Assembly (NCBI RefSeq): GCF_001026695.1
Contig: NZ_LDNB01000010.1
Coordinates: 146,484 to 210,483, forward strand
Length of the DNA: 64,000 nucleotides
Source of the DNA: Neobacillus vireti
Lineage (GTDB): Bacteria; Bacillota; Bacilli; Bacillales; Cytobacillaceae
Reading direction: 5' to 3'
Each line of letters opens with the position of its first letter. The stretch's first letter is position 1. Positions 7,819-16,545 of the stretch are shown here, piece by piece. A program made the translations under genes and the position numbers. The notes below the pieces were generated by a model, which saw only the letters and a program-made list of their open reading frames with translations, was not told the DNA's origin and did not search any database.

Positions 7819-8730
7819 ATGAAAACTTGGCAATACGCACTCATTGTGTTTTTAGGGGGTTGCTGTTACGGTGCATTATCTACTTTTGTAAAGCTTGCTT
7901 ATTCTGCGGGTTATACGATGGCAGAGGTGACGGGTAGCCAATACTTATTGGGGGCTCTAATAATCTGGATTGTAGCTCTTTTTTCGAAAAAGAAAAAACT
8001 CACATTACCAAATATAGGGAAACTATTAATATCGGGAATTCCAGTTGGTTTAACTGGTGTCTTTTATTATCAATCACTACAAACACTTCACGCTTCCCTT
8101 GCGATTATCTTTTTATTTCAATTTGTCTGGATTGGCAGCTTATTTGAGTGGGTCTTTTATAAAAAGAAACCGACATTTGGGAAGCTTGTCTCGATAGGAA
8201 TTCTCGTTATTGGTTCTATTCTGGCAGCAGGTATTATTACCGAAGGCGGCGGAGACATAACATGGCAAGGAACGATTTGGGGAATGCTTTCCGCTTTGAC
8301 CTATACCACTTTCATCTTTCTTAGCAGCACGGTGGGAAAAGATACACCAGCTGTACAGAAAAGTGCTATATTTGCCACTGGTGCTTTGATTGCTGTTTTA
8401 ATCCTTGTTCAACCAACGGAGTTACTCCATTTGCCTGTTTTCATGGGTGTAGCACCGTATGGTCTGTATCTTGGCATATTAGGTGTTTCCTTGCCGCCAC
8501 TTTTACTTTCAATCGGGATGCCGCATATCGGTCCAGGGCTTGGTACCATTTTAACAGCTTCAGAACTTCCGGTTGCAATAATATTATCATCGCTTGTTTT
8601 AGCAGAACACGTAAGCACATCCCAATGGATCGGGGTTATTTTGATATTAGGTGGAATTATCGCAGGAAATGTCAAATTACCTAAAGCAAAAATGAAGTCC
8701 GTTTCTTTGGAAAGGGAATCAGTTTCATAG
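7819..8730 (+). CDS. EamA/DMT-family metabolite exporter
   Basis: The 303-residue protein has ten predicted membrane segments in two EamA repeats. The first runs from GGCCYGALSTFVKLAYSAGY to about residue 132. The second starts near GTIWGMLSALTYTTFIFLSS and includes LTASELPVAIILSSLVLAEH. DMT exporters carry amino acids or other metabolites out of the cell. ATG at 7819 is preferred over TTG at 7801 because AAAGGGG sits between them. It is a single gene bounded by terminators. Confidence 0.85.
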   Translation: MKTWQYALIVFLGGCCYGALSTFVKLAYSAGYTMAEVTGSQYLLGALIIWIVALFSKKKKLTLPNIGKLLISGIPVGLTGVFYYQSLQTLHASLAIIFLFQFVWIGSLFEWVFYKKKPTFGKLVSIGILVIGSILAAGIITEGGGDITWQGTIWGMLSALTYTTFIFLSSTVGKDTPAVQKSAIFATGALIAVLILVQPTELLHLPVFMGVAPYGLYLGILGVSLPPLLLSIGMPHIGPGLGTILTASELPVAIILSSLVLAEHVSTSQWIGVILILGGIIAGNVKLPKAKMKSVSLERESVS

Positions 8731-8802
8731 ATTAGACAGGGGAGAAGAGTCCGCGTTCGCAAAGAGTATATGGTGAACAAATATTACGTCTCTGTTCCAC
8801 AA

Positions 8803-8840
8803 AATTGTCCTTCATTACCCTTATGAAGGACAATTCTTTC
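8803..8840. terminator. Terminator between convergent genes
   Basis: ATTGTCCTTCAT pairs perfectly with ATGAAGGACAAT (12 bp) around a seven-base loop, followed by TCTTTC. It serves the DMT gene and perhaps the convergent membrane gene ending at 8869. Confidence 0.8.
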
Positions 8841-8868
8841 TAGTTTTCCCGCAAAAATTGCCCCCAAT

Positions 8869-9399
8869 TTATTGGGCTGCACTCTTTTTGGAAAATCCCG
8901 TAATAACAAAACATGAAATAAACGCAACTGTTGTCACTATTATCGCAAAGATTAATCCAATAGCCCCCATAAAAGTATCTTCGCCTGGATAGGAAGGTTT
9001 GAGTGTTGCGAACCAATAGGAGAAAAAAATTGTTAAGAAAATATAAAAACTGCTCCCTACAGCCCCCACCTTCAAACGGTTTCTTTCTGTACCTTGCCAT
9101 GCTTTATTAATTACAATCCATAAAAAGATACTTCCTATTACAGCAAAAACCATTACAAGTAAATGAACAAATGGAATGAATAAATACATCAGCAAATAAA
9201 GCAGGCTGCCAGTTAAAACAAAAAGAACCGCATTCATGCTTAATAAGAACAGGCCAGCAATCCAATGATTTTGAAACCACTTCGTATTTTCTAACATAGA
9301 CACCAGTCTATTATTTTTTCCAAACCTGTCTATTATGGGGCCTTTAAAGAATATCGTAAATAATACTCCAAGGACTCCGATTAATAAAATCAATGACAC
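8869..9399 (-). CDS. Hypothetical integral membrane protein
   Basis: The 176-residue protein has about five hydrophobic segments: an N-terminal one beginning MSLILLIGVLGVLFTIFF, two around 48-90, and two near 115-170. No family-defining motif was recognised. It is the last gene of a probable operon with yoaS and yozG (gaps of 9 and 29 bases), which suggests a shared role at the membrane under control of the small HTH protein. Confidence 0.6.
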   Translation of the reverse strand: MSLILLIGVLGVLFTIFFKGPIIDRFGKNNRLVSMLENTKWFQNHWIAGLFLLSMNAVLFVLTGSLLYLLMYLFIPFVHLLVMVFAVIGSIFLWIVINKAWQGTERNRLKVGAVGSSFYIFLTIFFSYWFATLKPSYPGEDTFMGAIGLIFAIIVTTVAFISCFVITGFSKKSAAQ

Positions 9400-9428
9400 A
9401 CCTTTCCCTCCTTTTCAAGATCCTGCTA

Positions 9429-9644
9429 TTAATTATTACTATCACTTCTGTACTCGAGAATATCACCTGGTTGACAGTCCAAAGCTACACATATTGCCTC
9501 TAAAGTTGAAAATCTAATGGCTTTTGCCTTTCCATTTTTCAATATAGAAAGATTTGCCATCGTTATTCCAACTCGCTCTGAAAGTTCTGTAACACTCATT
9601 TTTCTTTTAGCTAACATAACATCAATATTTATGATGATTGCCAT
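9429..9644 (-). CDS. yozG: YozG-like Cro/CI-type HTH regulator
   Basis: The 71-residue protein is a single helix-turn-helix domain: VMLAKRKMSVTELSERVGIT (about 9-28), LSILKNGKAKAIRFSTLEAI and CVALDCQPGDILEY. This is the compact YozG class usually linked to a DUF2975 membrane protein, as in B. subtilis yozG-yoaS. Here it sits nine bases after yoaS on the same strand. It probably autoregulates the operon. Confidence 0.85.
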   Translation of the reverse strand: MAIIINIDVMLAKRKMSVTELSERVGITMANLSILKNGKAKAIRFSTLEAICVALDCQPGDILEYRSDSNN

Positions 9645-9653
9645 TTTATCACC

Positions 9654-10130
9654 TCAGACTGTCAGATCATTTTCTGATTTTAATTCAATTGCACTTCTTA
9701 ACAGCTCCTGAAGAACAGCGGAAAAGAGTGATATTACAAGTGCTGCAAAGATAATGACCACGCCAATAATTGCAATTCCAGGGTGTAGAGCGTTTTGGAT
9801 TGCAAGCATGAGTATCCCGATTACATACAAGCCAATGATTATGAACGCACATTTTTTTATATATCCTAATGAAAATACAGCCAATTCTGAAAAGGCAACT
9901 TCTCTTTCAATATAATGTAAAAGCTTTAATGCTTGATAGAGAGCGAGAAAGAATGGAATTTCAGTGGCATATAAACCTATAAGAACTGGAAATCTTAAAT
10001 AAGCATATTCAGGATTCATCTCCGCTGCCTCTTTTGCCAGCCCAGGTAAGAAAAATATAGAAATCACAAAAGTTATGATCCCAATAACAAAAATCGTCCC
10101 CTTTAACCAAATGACTGTTCCTCGTTTCAT
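9654..10130 (-). CDS. yoaS: DUF2975 membrane protein YoaS
   Basis: The 158-residue protein has four predicted membrane segments, with the DUF2975 features RFPVLIGLYATEIPFFLALYQ (middle) and LHYIEREVAFSELAVFSLG. Family members are nearly always paired with a YozG-type HTH, as here, and the function is unknown. The start ATG at 10130 (MKRGTV) is chosen over GTG at 10142 because GTGGGGTG, which includes that GTG, is the ribosome site. Confidence 0.85.
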   Translation of the reverse strand: MKRGTVIWLKGTIFVIGIITFVISIFFLPGLAKEAAEMNPEYAYLRFPVLIGLYATEIPFFLALYQALKLLHYIEREVAFSELAVFSLGYIKKCAFIIIGLYVIGILMLAIQNALHPGIAIIGVVIIFAALVISLFSAVLQELLRSAIELKSENDLTV

Positions 10131-10250
10131 ATAGCACCCCACGTTTTTTAGTTACTTATATAATAATCACATTTTTATCGTTTTTCAATAAATTTTTATC
10201 ATTTATGGTGATAATTTTATTGTTTCTTTATATTCATCAAACAAATAAAA

Positions 10251-10281
10251 AGAGCCGTTTCCGCTTAGAGAAACGCCCCTT
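10251..10281 (-). terminator. Terminator after the MocR regulator
   Basis: On the minus strand GGGCGTTTC pairs with GAAACGGCTC (imperfect) and is followed by TTTTTATTTG. It lies 23 bases past the MocR stop. Confidence 0.65.
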
Positions 10282-10303
10282 TATACTATTTCAATAATCT
10301 GAT

Positions 10304-11710
10304 TTAAAAATTCCAAGCTGTTGTCAAAAGCCGAATTCCCTTTTCAATTTCCTCTACCGTCAAACCGCCAAAACCAAGTAAGACTTTTGACTCTTGGCTA
10401 TCATTCGGACCGCTGTAATAAATCGATAATGGATATACTTTAACGCCAACCTTCATTGCCCTATTGATTAATTCTTTTTCCGGCATTCCATTTTTCGCTT
10501 CTAAAACGATATGCAACCCCGATTTTTCCCCAATTATATTTACATTGTCCCCCATGTACTTATTAATCGAGTGGATTAAAGTATTCTGTTTTTTACGGTA
10601 GAGGGTTCGCATTTTATTTAAATGGCTTTGCCAATGACCTTCGTTCATAAAACGAGATAAAGGAATCTGATGAAGTCGCGATGCTGTTTGTTTATAAATC
10701 GTAAAGTGATCTTGGTATTTCTGTAATAGTGTCTGTGGCAACACCAGATAGCTGATCCGAATGGACGGAATCAATGACTTTGAAAATGTACCTAAATAAA
10801 CAACATTCCCATTTGCATCTAGCCCTTGTAAGGACGGAATCGGTTTCCCTTTATAACGGTACTCGCCATCATAATCATCCTCAATAATATAGCCGCCTTT
10901 TTCTTCTGCCCAGCTTAGCAATTCCATTCTCCGCTGTATTGGCATGACCATTCCATAAGGGAATTGATGTGAAGGGGTAACATAAACAACATTGGCGGTA
11001 CTATCCTTTAATTTTTTTACATCGATTCCATCTTCATCTAGCCGAATTGAGATTGTATGAGCTCCCAGATCTTCTAAGACCGCCCTGGTACGGTGGAATC
11101 CTGGATTCTCTAGGGCATACGTATGGTCTTTACCAATTAATAAAGATAATAATCCTATTAGTACCTGGGTACCTGCACCAATGACGATTTGATCTGGAGA
11201 ACATCTAGCACCCCTAGAGGAAAAAAGATATTTTGCTATTTCCTCTCGAAGTTGTTGTTCACCTTGCGGATTACCAATATTAAAAAATTCACTTTGATCA
11301 TCGTATAAGGACTGATTGGTTAATTTTCTCCATATAGCAAACGGAAAGTGCTCTAGATCAACATTTCCCGAATTGAAATCAATTTTAACATTTGTATGTA
11401 CTTGCTCACTTTTTGGTTCCAATTGCGGCGGATATTCATGATTTGGGAATATGTCATCTTCCAACATTGTGACAAATAATCCTTGGCGAGGTTTATTTTC
11501 CAGATAACCTTCCGCACCTAATTGATCATAGGCAGCCTGAATGGTATTTAAGCTCAACCCAAGATAAGTAGATAAATGCCGTTTTGACGGTAATTTTTCT
11601 TTTGGCTTTATTCTACCCGTTAAAATCTCTTGTTTTATGTAGTTCGCTAGTTGAATATACAAAGGATCCTTACTTTTATGATCAAAAACAGGAGTTATCT
11701 CAAGCACCAT
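10304..11710 (-). CDS. MocR/GabR-type regulator with aminotransferase-like domain
   Basis: The 468-residue protein combines an N-terminal GntR winged helix (about 12-82, including KEKLPSKRHLSTYLGLSLNT) with a class I aminotransferase domain (about 110-465). The PLP lysine is K311 in LGTFSKSLIPSIR, and the Asp/Tyr pair is in EDDYDGEYRY (278-287). Such proteins sense PLP or amino compounds. It is divergent from a GNAT gene 114 bases away, its likely target besides itself. No pdxST genes are adjacent, so assignment as PdxR or GabR is not supported. Confidence 0.9.
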   Translation of the reverse strand: MVLEITPVFDHKSKDPLYIQLANYIKQEILTGRIKPKEKLPSKRHLSTYLGLSLNTIQAAYDQLGAEGYLENKPRQGLFVTMLEDDIFPNHEYPPQLEPKSEQVHTNVKIDFNSGNVDLEHFPFAIWRKLTNQSLYDDQSEFFNIGNPQGEQQLREEIAKYLFSSRGARCSPDQIVIGAGTQVLIGLLSLLIGKDHTYALENPGFHRTRAVLEDLGAHTISIRLDEDGIDVKKLKDSTANVVYVTPSHQFPYGMVMPIQRRMELLSWAEEKGGYIIEDDYDGEYRYKGKPIPSLQGLDANGNVVYLGTFSKSLIPSIRISYLVLPQTLLQKYQDHFTIYKQTASRLHQIPLSRFMNEGHWQSHLNKMRTLYRKKQNTLIHSINKYMGDNVNIIGEKSGLHIVLEAKNGMPEKELINRAMKVGVKVYPLSIYYSGPNDSQESKVLLGFGGLTVEEIEKGIRLLTTAWNF

Positions 11711-11824
11711 TCATCCTCCAATCTGGTACTAATAAATTTATCAAATCTGATACTTTCGATTATACCAGTTTGTGATTAAATATTATTAATTAATGGAAAT
11801 TTAGTCAGAGAGGATGGAAGGAAA

Positions 11825-12268
11825 ATGGTTAATAAACAAACGGTTGTAATAAAGGAATTGAAAAGTGATAGCGAGTGGAGTGAAGCATTTCCAGTGATGA
11901 AACAGCTGCGGACACATTTAGACGAAGCAAGTTATCTCGATTTAGTTCAAGAAGCAACACAAAAGGAAGATTACAAACTGGCGGGTTTATTTGAAAATGG
12001 AAAAATCGTCGCTGTAACAGGCTTTATGCCGATGATTACTTTATACAATGGCAAGTCCATTTGGGTTTGTGATTTAGTTACTAGCTCAGATGTGCGTTCA
12101 ATGGGTTATGGAGCTGCCCTTCTTGACTATGTACAAACGTGGGCAAAAGAAAATGGATATGAAAATGTATCACTTTCTTCCGGTTTACAACGCATTGATG
12201 CCCATCGCTTTTATGAACATAAAATGGAATATGACAAAGTTAGTTATTGCTTTTTAAAAAGGCTTTAG
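11825..12268 (+). CDS. GNAT-family N-acetyltransferase
   Basis: The 147-residue protein has a GNAT fold with the acetyl-CoA-binding segment VTSSDVRSMGYGAALLDYVQTWAKENGY (about 90-117, the R-x-x-G-x-G/A loop) and a C-terminal SSGLQRIDAHRFYEHKMEY. The substrate is unknown. It is divergent from the MocR regulator, suggesting induction by an amino compound. AGAGAGGATGGAAGG lies upstream of the ATG. Its stop is 15 bases before a detached IS200/IS605-like end (12283-12386). Confidence 0.85.
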   Translation: MVNKQTVVIKELKSDSEWSEAFPVMKQLRTHLDEASYLDLVQEATQKEDYKLAGLFENGKIVAVTGFMPMITLYNGKSIWVCDLVTSSDVRSMGYGAALLDYVQTWAKENGYENVSLSSGLQRIDAHRFYEHKMEYDKVSYCFLKRL

Positions 12269-12282
12269 CTTGCCTTCGCAAG

Positions 12283-12386
12283 AGCTATCCACAAGGAAAG
12301 ATAACGGTATCGCCTGCGAAGTGTATTTAGCAAGTTTGCCACTTTCCCCTATAGACTCCCACTGCTTTAGCGGTGGGAGTTGTCAG
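12283..12386 (+). mobile_element. Detached IS200/IS605-type right end / guide-RNA-like sequence
   Basis: These 104 bases align along their whole length with the complement of 19244-19347, the region just past the 3' end of tnpB. Shared blocks are CTATCC-CAAGGAAAGATA, GGTATCG, GAAGTGTA, AGTTTGCC and CCCACTGCTTT. Both copies end in GTGGGAGTTGTCAG and diverge directly after it. A final hairpin (CTCCCACTGC/GCGGTGGGAG) is present. No transposase gene is adjacent. It is either a remnant of a deleted element or a solo guide-RNA/right-end unit. Confidence 0.65.
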
Positions 12387-12480
12387 AATTAACGAGAAAT
12401 CCTTTTTATATCCTCCAATTGAATATATGATTCAACCACTATGACAGCTTCGTCTTCGCTTCTTCTTAGTAGTAAAATAA

Positions 12481-12768
12481 CTAAATTTCGGAATCTTGAT
12501 ATTCTTCGGCTTTCTTTTTGAGAAAGAAAAAAAACTTTACGTATCCGATTCCGATTAAAGAAAAAACAATATTTGTAACTACGGTGAAAAGGGTCAAGTC
12601 TTCAACTTCGATAATCAACGGATACAAATAGCCTATAAAACCGCTTGCCAGTAAAATTATTAAGAAATTCAGACGAGGAAATAGCGCACAAATCAATCCA
12701 CTTAGTAGTAAAACCAAAATAACCATAACCCAAAAATGCCAATATAGCATAAAATAAAGTGCCACCAT
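12481..12768 (-). CDS. Small hypothetical membrane protein
   Basis: The 95-residue protein has three hydrophobic segments (about 5-27, 32-52 and 60-82) and a charged C-terminal tail (KKKAEEYQDSEI). No family was recognised. It is transcribed alone, with no visible strong terminator. The 200 bases upstream contain no other gene. Confidence 0.5.
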   Translation of the reverse strand: MVALYFMLYWHFWVMVILVLLLSGLICALFPRLNFLIILLASGFIGYLYPLIIEVEDLTLFTVVTNIVFSLIGIGYVKFFFFLKKKAEEYQDSEI

Positions 12769-12975
12769 AAATTACTCCAACTCCTCTATATTAGAGGTTA
12801 GTCTTGCGTAAAAAATCCCAATATTCGGATAGCCCCTTATATTTTTGATTGAACAAGGGATCTTGTTGTTCTATCGGGTGCGGGTAATTAAAATTTATCT
12901 ATATTTTAATTCGCTTTGAGTATATCACTATCCCTTTATTCACACTTCCACTCAACAATTCTGTTAATTTACAGT

Positions 12976-13536
12976 CTAATCTATAGTCGTTTTATAAAAT
13001 TTTAACCTTCTCTCTTCATAGGTCTTCTCATCTTCCGTACCAAAACCATAGCCATCTCTAATAATTGACATGACTGGTACATGAGGAGTGAGAGCTATTT
13101 TCCATTCCCCATCCTCTAAGACCATAACGATAAAAAAATAATTTCCTCCGTCAATAAAAAACTTGTTCTGGTTATGCACTTTTAAATTTACTCCCACATA
13201 ATACACTCTTGGATTAGTAAATTTCTCGATATAGCGGCTAGGTAAAAATTGCTTTCCATATTCATAGGGAAGTTCCTTCCACCTTACAAGTTTTGCTTCT
13301 TCAATATTTAACAAACCATGTTTATATTTCTGGTTTTCTTTGTCGTCTACAAAGTCTAATAATTCATTCTTATGTTCTTCTACCCACCAATAAGAAGCGT
13401 TTTTCCATTGATGATTATTCAGATCAACAATATAATTTTGGATAACCTTTTCCGGAGATGCTGTTACATCCCCACTAACAGAATTACTGAATATGCAGCA
13501 AAAAAGTATAGTTAAGACAATGATTGGTTTATTCAT
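12976..13536 (-). CDS. Predicted secreted protein of unknown function
   Basis: The 186-residue protein begins with a signal peptide (MNKPIIVLTILFCCIFSNSV, cleavage near SVSG). The mature part contains SPEKVIQNYIVDLNNHQW and later FFIVMVLEDGEWKIA, resembling NTF2-like or DUF4829-type secreted proteins in which a short helix is followed by a cone-shaped beta sheet. No catalytic motif is visible. It stands alone. Confidence 0.55.
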   Translation of the reverse strand: MNKPIIVLTILFCCIFSNSVSGDVTASPEKVIQNYIVDLNNHQWKNASYWWVEEHKNELLDFVDDKENQKYKHGLLNIEEAKLVRWKELPYEYGKQFLPSRYIEKFTNPRVYYVGVNLKVHNQNKFFIDGGNYFFIVMVLEDGEWKIALTPHVPVMSIIRDGYGFGTEDEKTYEERRLKFYKTTID

Positions 13537-13676
13537 GAGCGATCGCCTGCCTGTCTAAATTATTCTTAGATTATCCATGTTTCTTTTAAAAATTGATAAT
13601 GTCTAATTTTTCAAGTAAAATGCAGTCCAATCTTCCTTTTTAAATCACTCGTTATACCTTTTCCACACAGCAGCAA

Positions 13677-13708
13677 AAAGAGAACCCGATATTATCAGAG
13701 TTCTCTTC
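13677..13708. terminator. Terminator after the MFS gene
   Basis: AAGAGAAC pairs with GTTCTCTT around a 14-base loop. It lies 40 bases past the stop of the minus-strand MFS transporter. Confidence 0.55.
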
Positions 13709-13746
13709 ATGTAGGCTAAAACACTGTTCATCAAAGCTATTACTTG

Positions 13747-14949
13747 CTACGCATTACTTTTTCTCATCGAACCTCCGATTAAATCCTTGCCCTTCCAATG
13801 TGCCGCTCCCATCGCAGCTAAGAGCAGGATACCTGTTACAACAAAGACAATTTGTACTGGAAAAATTCCACCGATAACGCCGCCGATCATCGGACCAATC
13901 ATTCCGCCGATTTGGTTGGCTGTTTGACTTAACCCGAATGCCCGTCCACGGAAGTCCTCCGCTGTTGATTTCACAACGAGGCCATTTAATGCCGGATAGA
14001 CCGCGCAGAAAAAGACACCAAACACAAACCGGATAATCGAAAATCCGATAATTTCACTAAAAAGAATTTGGGCCAACGTGCCAAGACCGCCGCCAAGAAG
14101 TCCGATAACAAGAACCCGATGAAATCCTACCTTATCGGCCCATTTCCCCCAGACCGGAGCAAATAAAGCACTTGCGATTCCAGGAAGAGAAAAGACAATA
14201 CCAGCCAACAGTGAAGCCTTATCAACTGAGCCGCCCAATTTTACTATATACAGGGGTAGGACCGGTTCGATTGTCATGATTGATCCTGCAGTGATAATCG
14301 TTAAGAGAAGCACCAGCATCAATGGTCGATTGCTCCACGCTTCTTTTATATCATTTTTAACAGAGCCACGCTTTTTACTTGGAGTAAAGTTCTCCTCGGT
14401 CACCCAAAAAATGACCAAAATAGTCGAAATCAATGTGAAAATTCCTGCGCTGCCAAATGCCCAGCGATTTCCGACCAAATGAGCTATTCCCCCGCCAAGC
14501 AGCGGTCCAAGAATTCCGCCTGATGCGGATGCGGTAGAGATCATCGACAGGGCGTATCCGATCCTTTTGCCTGGCGTATTCGTTCCAATCAAGGCAATCG
14601 CCCCTGGAATAAATCCGGTTAGAAGCCCCTGTGCAATTCGTAAGACTAATAACTGATAGGGATTGGTCACAAATGCGGTTAATGTATAAATGATAAAAAG
14701 ACAAACCCCCGCCCGGATTATCATCGGTTTTCTTCCATATTTATCGGCTACACTGCCCCAGAACGGGGAAGCGATGGCCCCTGCGAAAAAGGCAGCACTA
14801 AATAACAATCCTGACCAGATCTCAACATGTTCAGTGACACCAATTTGCGGCAGAAAGATGGGCAAAAACGGGATGACCATTGAAAAGCTTGCCGATGTGA
14901 AAAAGACGCCAATCCACAGCACCCATAAATTACGTTTCCAGCCTTGCAT
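13747..14949 (-). CDS. MFS multidrug-type efflux transporter
   Basis: The 400-residue protein has 12 predicted membrane segments. Motif A is FWGSVADKYGRKPMIIRAG (about 63-81), followed by RIAQGLLTGFIPGA (about 104-117) and motif C GPLLGGGIAHLVG (about 147-159). A second motif A-like loop is WGKWADKVGFHR. These mark it as a drug:H+ antiporter of the DHA1 group. It is divergent from an AraC-type regulator at 15205, with about 255 bp between the starts, so that regulator may control it. Confidence 0.85.
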   Translation of the reverse strand: MQGWKRNLWVLWIGVFFTSASFSMVIPFLPIFLPQIGVTEHVEIWSGLLFSAAFFAGAIASPFWGSVADKYGRKPMIIRAGVCLFIIYTLTAFVTNPYQLLVLRIAQGLLTGFIPGAIALIGTNTPGKRIGYALSMISTASASGGILGPLLGGGIAHLVGNRWAFGSAGIFTLISTILVIFWVTEENFTPSKKRGSVKNDIKEAWSNRPLMLVLLLTIITAGSIMTIEPVLPLYIVKLGGSVDKASLLAGIVFSLPGIASALFAPVWGKWADKVGFHRVLVIGLLGGGLGTLAQILFSEIIGFSIIRFVFGVFFCAVYPALNGLVVKSTAEDFRGRAFGLSQTANQIGGMIGPMIGGVIGGIFPVQIVFVVTGILLLAAMGAAHWKGKDLIGGSMRKSNA

Positions 14950-15204
14950 GCTAATCGCTCTCCCATTTTGATCATAAATAATAATTTCCCCCTCACTTTA
15001 CCACAAAAGCGAAAAAAATAAACCTTTAGTGCCCCGAAGTAAATTCCATAAATATTTTTTCAATCGGAAAATTTCTTTTTTTTAATTGGACAATTCTTCA
15101 TAATCAAGCAAAAATAGAAATATAGAAAACCTGTTCAAACAAAGCACACATTAACAGGAATTCGGAATCGATAATTGTTAGGATTGAATCAAGGAGTGAG
15201 CGAT

Positions 15205-16074
15205 ATGGGATGGGTAGAATCATTGCAGCGGGCAATCGACTATATGGAAGAACATTTACTTGAACCTTTTTCGATTGAAAGGATTGCAAAAGAAGCGAAT
15301 GTCTCGGTTTTTCACTTTCAACGGACTTTTGCGATCTTAACCGATATTACGGTTGGAGAATATTTCCGCCGCAGACGATTAACTCTTGCTGCCCAAGAAC
15401 TATCGAATACCAGCTGCAAAGTTATTGATATCGCCCTAAAATATGGCTACGACACTCCCGAGGCTTTTTCCAAAGCCTTTCGCAGGCAGCATGGGATTAC
15501 ACCAAGTCAGGCAAAAAATTATCATGGAAAGCTAAAATCGTATAACCGCCTGATGATTCAGGTGAGTCTGAAAGGAGCGGATCCGATGAATTACAAAATT
15601 ATTGAAAGAGAAAGTTTTCAAGTAGTTGGCGTCAAACGGGAGTTTTCGTGTGCAAATGGAGAGAATTTAATCGGGATTCCAAAAATGTGGGATGATGTTC
15701 ATGCAGACGGAACAAACGACCGATTAGTGAAGTTGAATAAGGGAGAAATTAATGGGATAGTTGGCGTTTGTGTGGATAAAAGCAGTTACCAAGCAGAGCC
15801 ACTCATTGATTACTGGGTTGCTGTAGAATATAACGGTGAGACACAGGATGGATTCATGCAGCTTGAAATTCCTGCATCAAAGTGGGTGGTGTTCGAGGTA
15901 CATGGAGCTATGCCAGATGCAATCCAGAAGGTCTGGAAGCAAATTTCTTCAGAATGGTTTCCATCCAATCAATATACACCAGCAGGCACCCCAGAATTAG
16001 AAGTCTATTTCGATGGAGATCCGTGGAGTCCTGATTATTACTCCGAAATTTGGATACCGTTGAAGAGGGACTGA
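15205..16074 (+). CDS. AraC-family regulator with GyrI-like effector domain
   Basis: The 289-residue protein has an N-terminal AraC double helix-turn-helix (about 5-100, with IDIALKYGYDTPEAFSKAFRRQHGITPSQ character in the second motif). A C-terminal GyrI-like ligand-binding domain (about 130-289) ends in YYSEIWIPLKRD, as in the Rob/BltR group. Such proteins sense hydrophobic drugs. ATG at 15205 is chosen over TTG at 15175 because AAGGAGTGAG precedes it. It is divergent from an MFS exporter, which fits local control of efflux. Confidence 0.9.
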   Translation: MGWVESLQRAIDYMEEHLLEPFSIERIAKEANVSVFHFQRTFAILTDITVGEYFRRRRLTLAAQELSNTSCKVIDIALKYGYDTPEAFSKAFRRQHGITPSQAKNYHGKLKSYNRLMIQVSLKGADPMNYKIIERESFQVVGVKREFSCANGENLIGIPKMWDDVHADGTNDRLVKLNKGEINGIVGVCVDKSSYQAEPLIDYWVAVEYNGETQDGFMQLEIPASKWVVFEVHGAMPDAIQKVWKQISSEWFPSNQYTPAGTPELEVYFDGDPWSPDYYSEIWIPLKRD

Positions 16075-16080
16075 GCAATA

Positions 16081-16122
16081 ATATAGCGATGCTTGTTTTG
16101 TATCAAGCATCGCTATGTTTTT
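16081..16122 (+). terminator. Rho-independent terminator
   Basis: ATAGCGATGCTTG pairs perfectly with CAAGCATCGCTAT (13 bp), then GTTTTTA. It follows the AraC-type regulator. Confidence 0.85.
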
Positions 16123-16155
16123 ACTAATACTCATTTCTTAAGATTGTTGTTTTCT

Positions 16156-16371
16156 TAGATTCGCCGATAGAAGAGGAAAATTCGCCGATTGAAACCTAAT
16201 ATTCGCCGATAGAAGAGGAAAATTCACCGATTGAAAAAGATCCCTCCCCATTAAGCTTGAAAATTCGCTCATTGAATCGCCAATTCCGCCCATTCAACTA
16301 GAAAATTCGCCCATTGAAACCCAATATTCGCCCCTAGGACTCAAAAATTCGCCCATTGAATGGTTAGATCG
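16156..16371. repeat. Nine degenerate ATTCGCC-ATTGAA repeats
   Basis: The core ATTCGCC(G/C)ATTGAA or a close variant starts at about 20-30 base intervals nine times. Variants include ATTCGCCGATAGAAGAGGAAA (twice), ATTCACCGATTGAA, ATTCGCTCATTGAA and ATTCGCCCCTAGGA. There is no reading frame, CRISPR-like uniformity or strong hairpin. It fills most of the gene-free stretch 16075-16545; nothing else was seen there except a weak hairpin near 16508-16529. Confidence 0.75.
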
Positions 16372-16545
16372 TTAAGTAATTCATGGAAATCAATAAAATG
16401 ACGCTTAGTTTTACACCAATAACGTCTCTTTTATGAGTTTATCCTTAATTTTATCAACACCATTTACGAAAGCAGTCATTTCTTTATAGCCTGTCCTTTA
16501 ATTTAAGGCATCAGAGCCGATTCGCTCTCTGTTGTCAGGTTATGT

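Noticed and set aside
16156-16371. CRISPR array
   Set aside because: Repeats are degenerate and spaced irregularly by 20-30 bases without unique spacers, and no cas genes are nearby.
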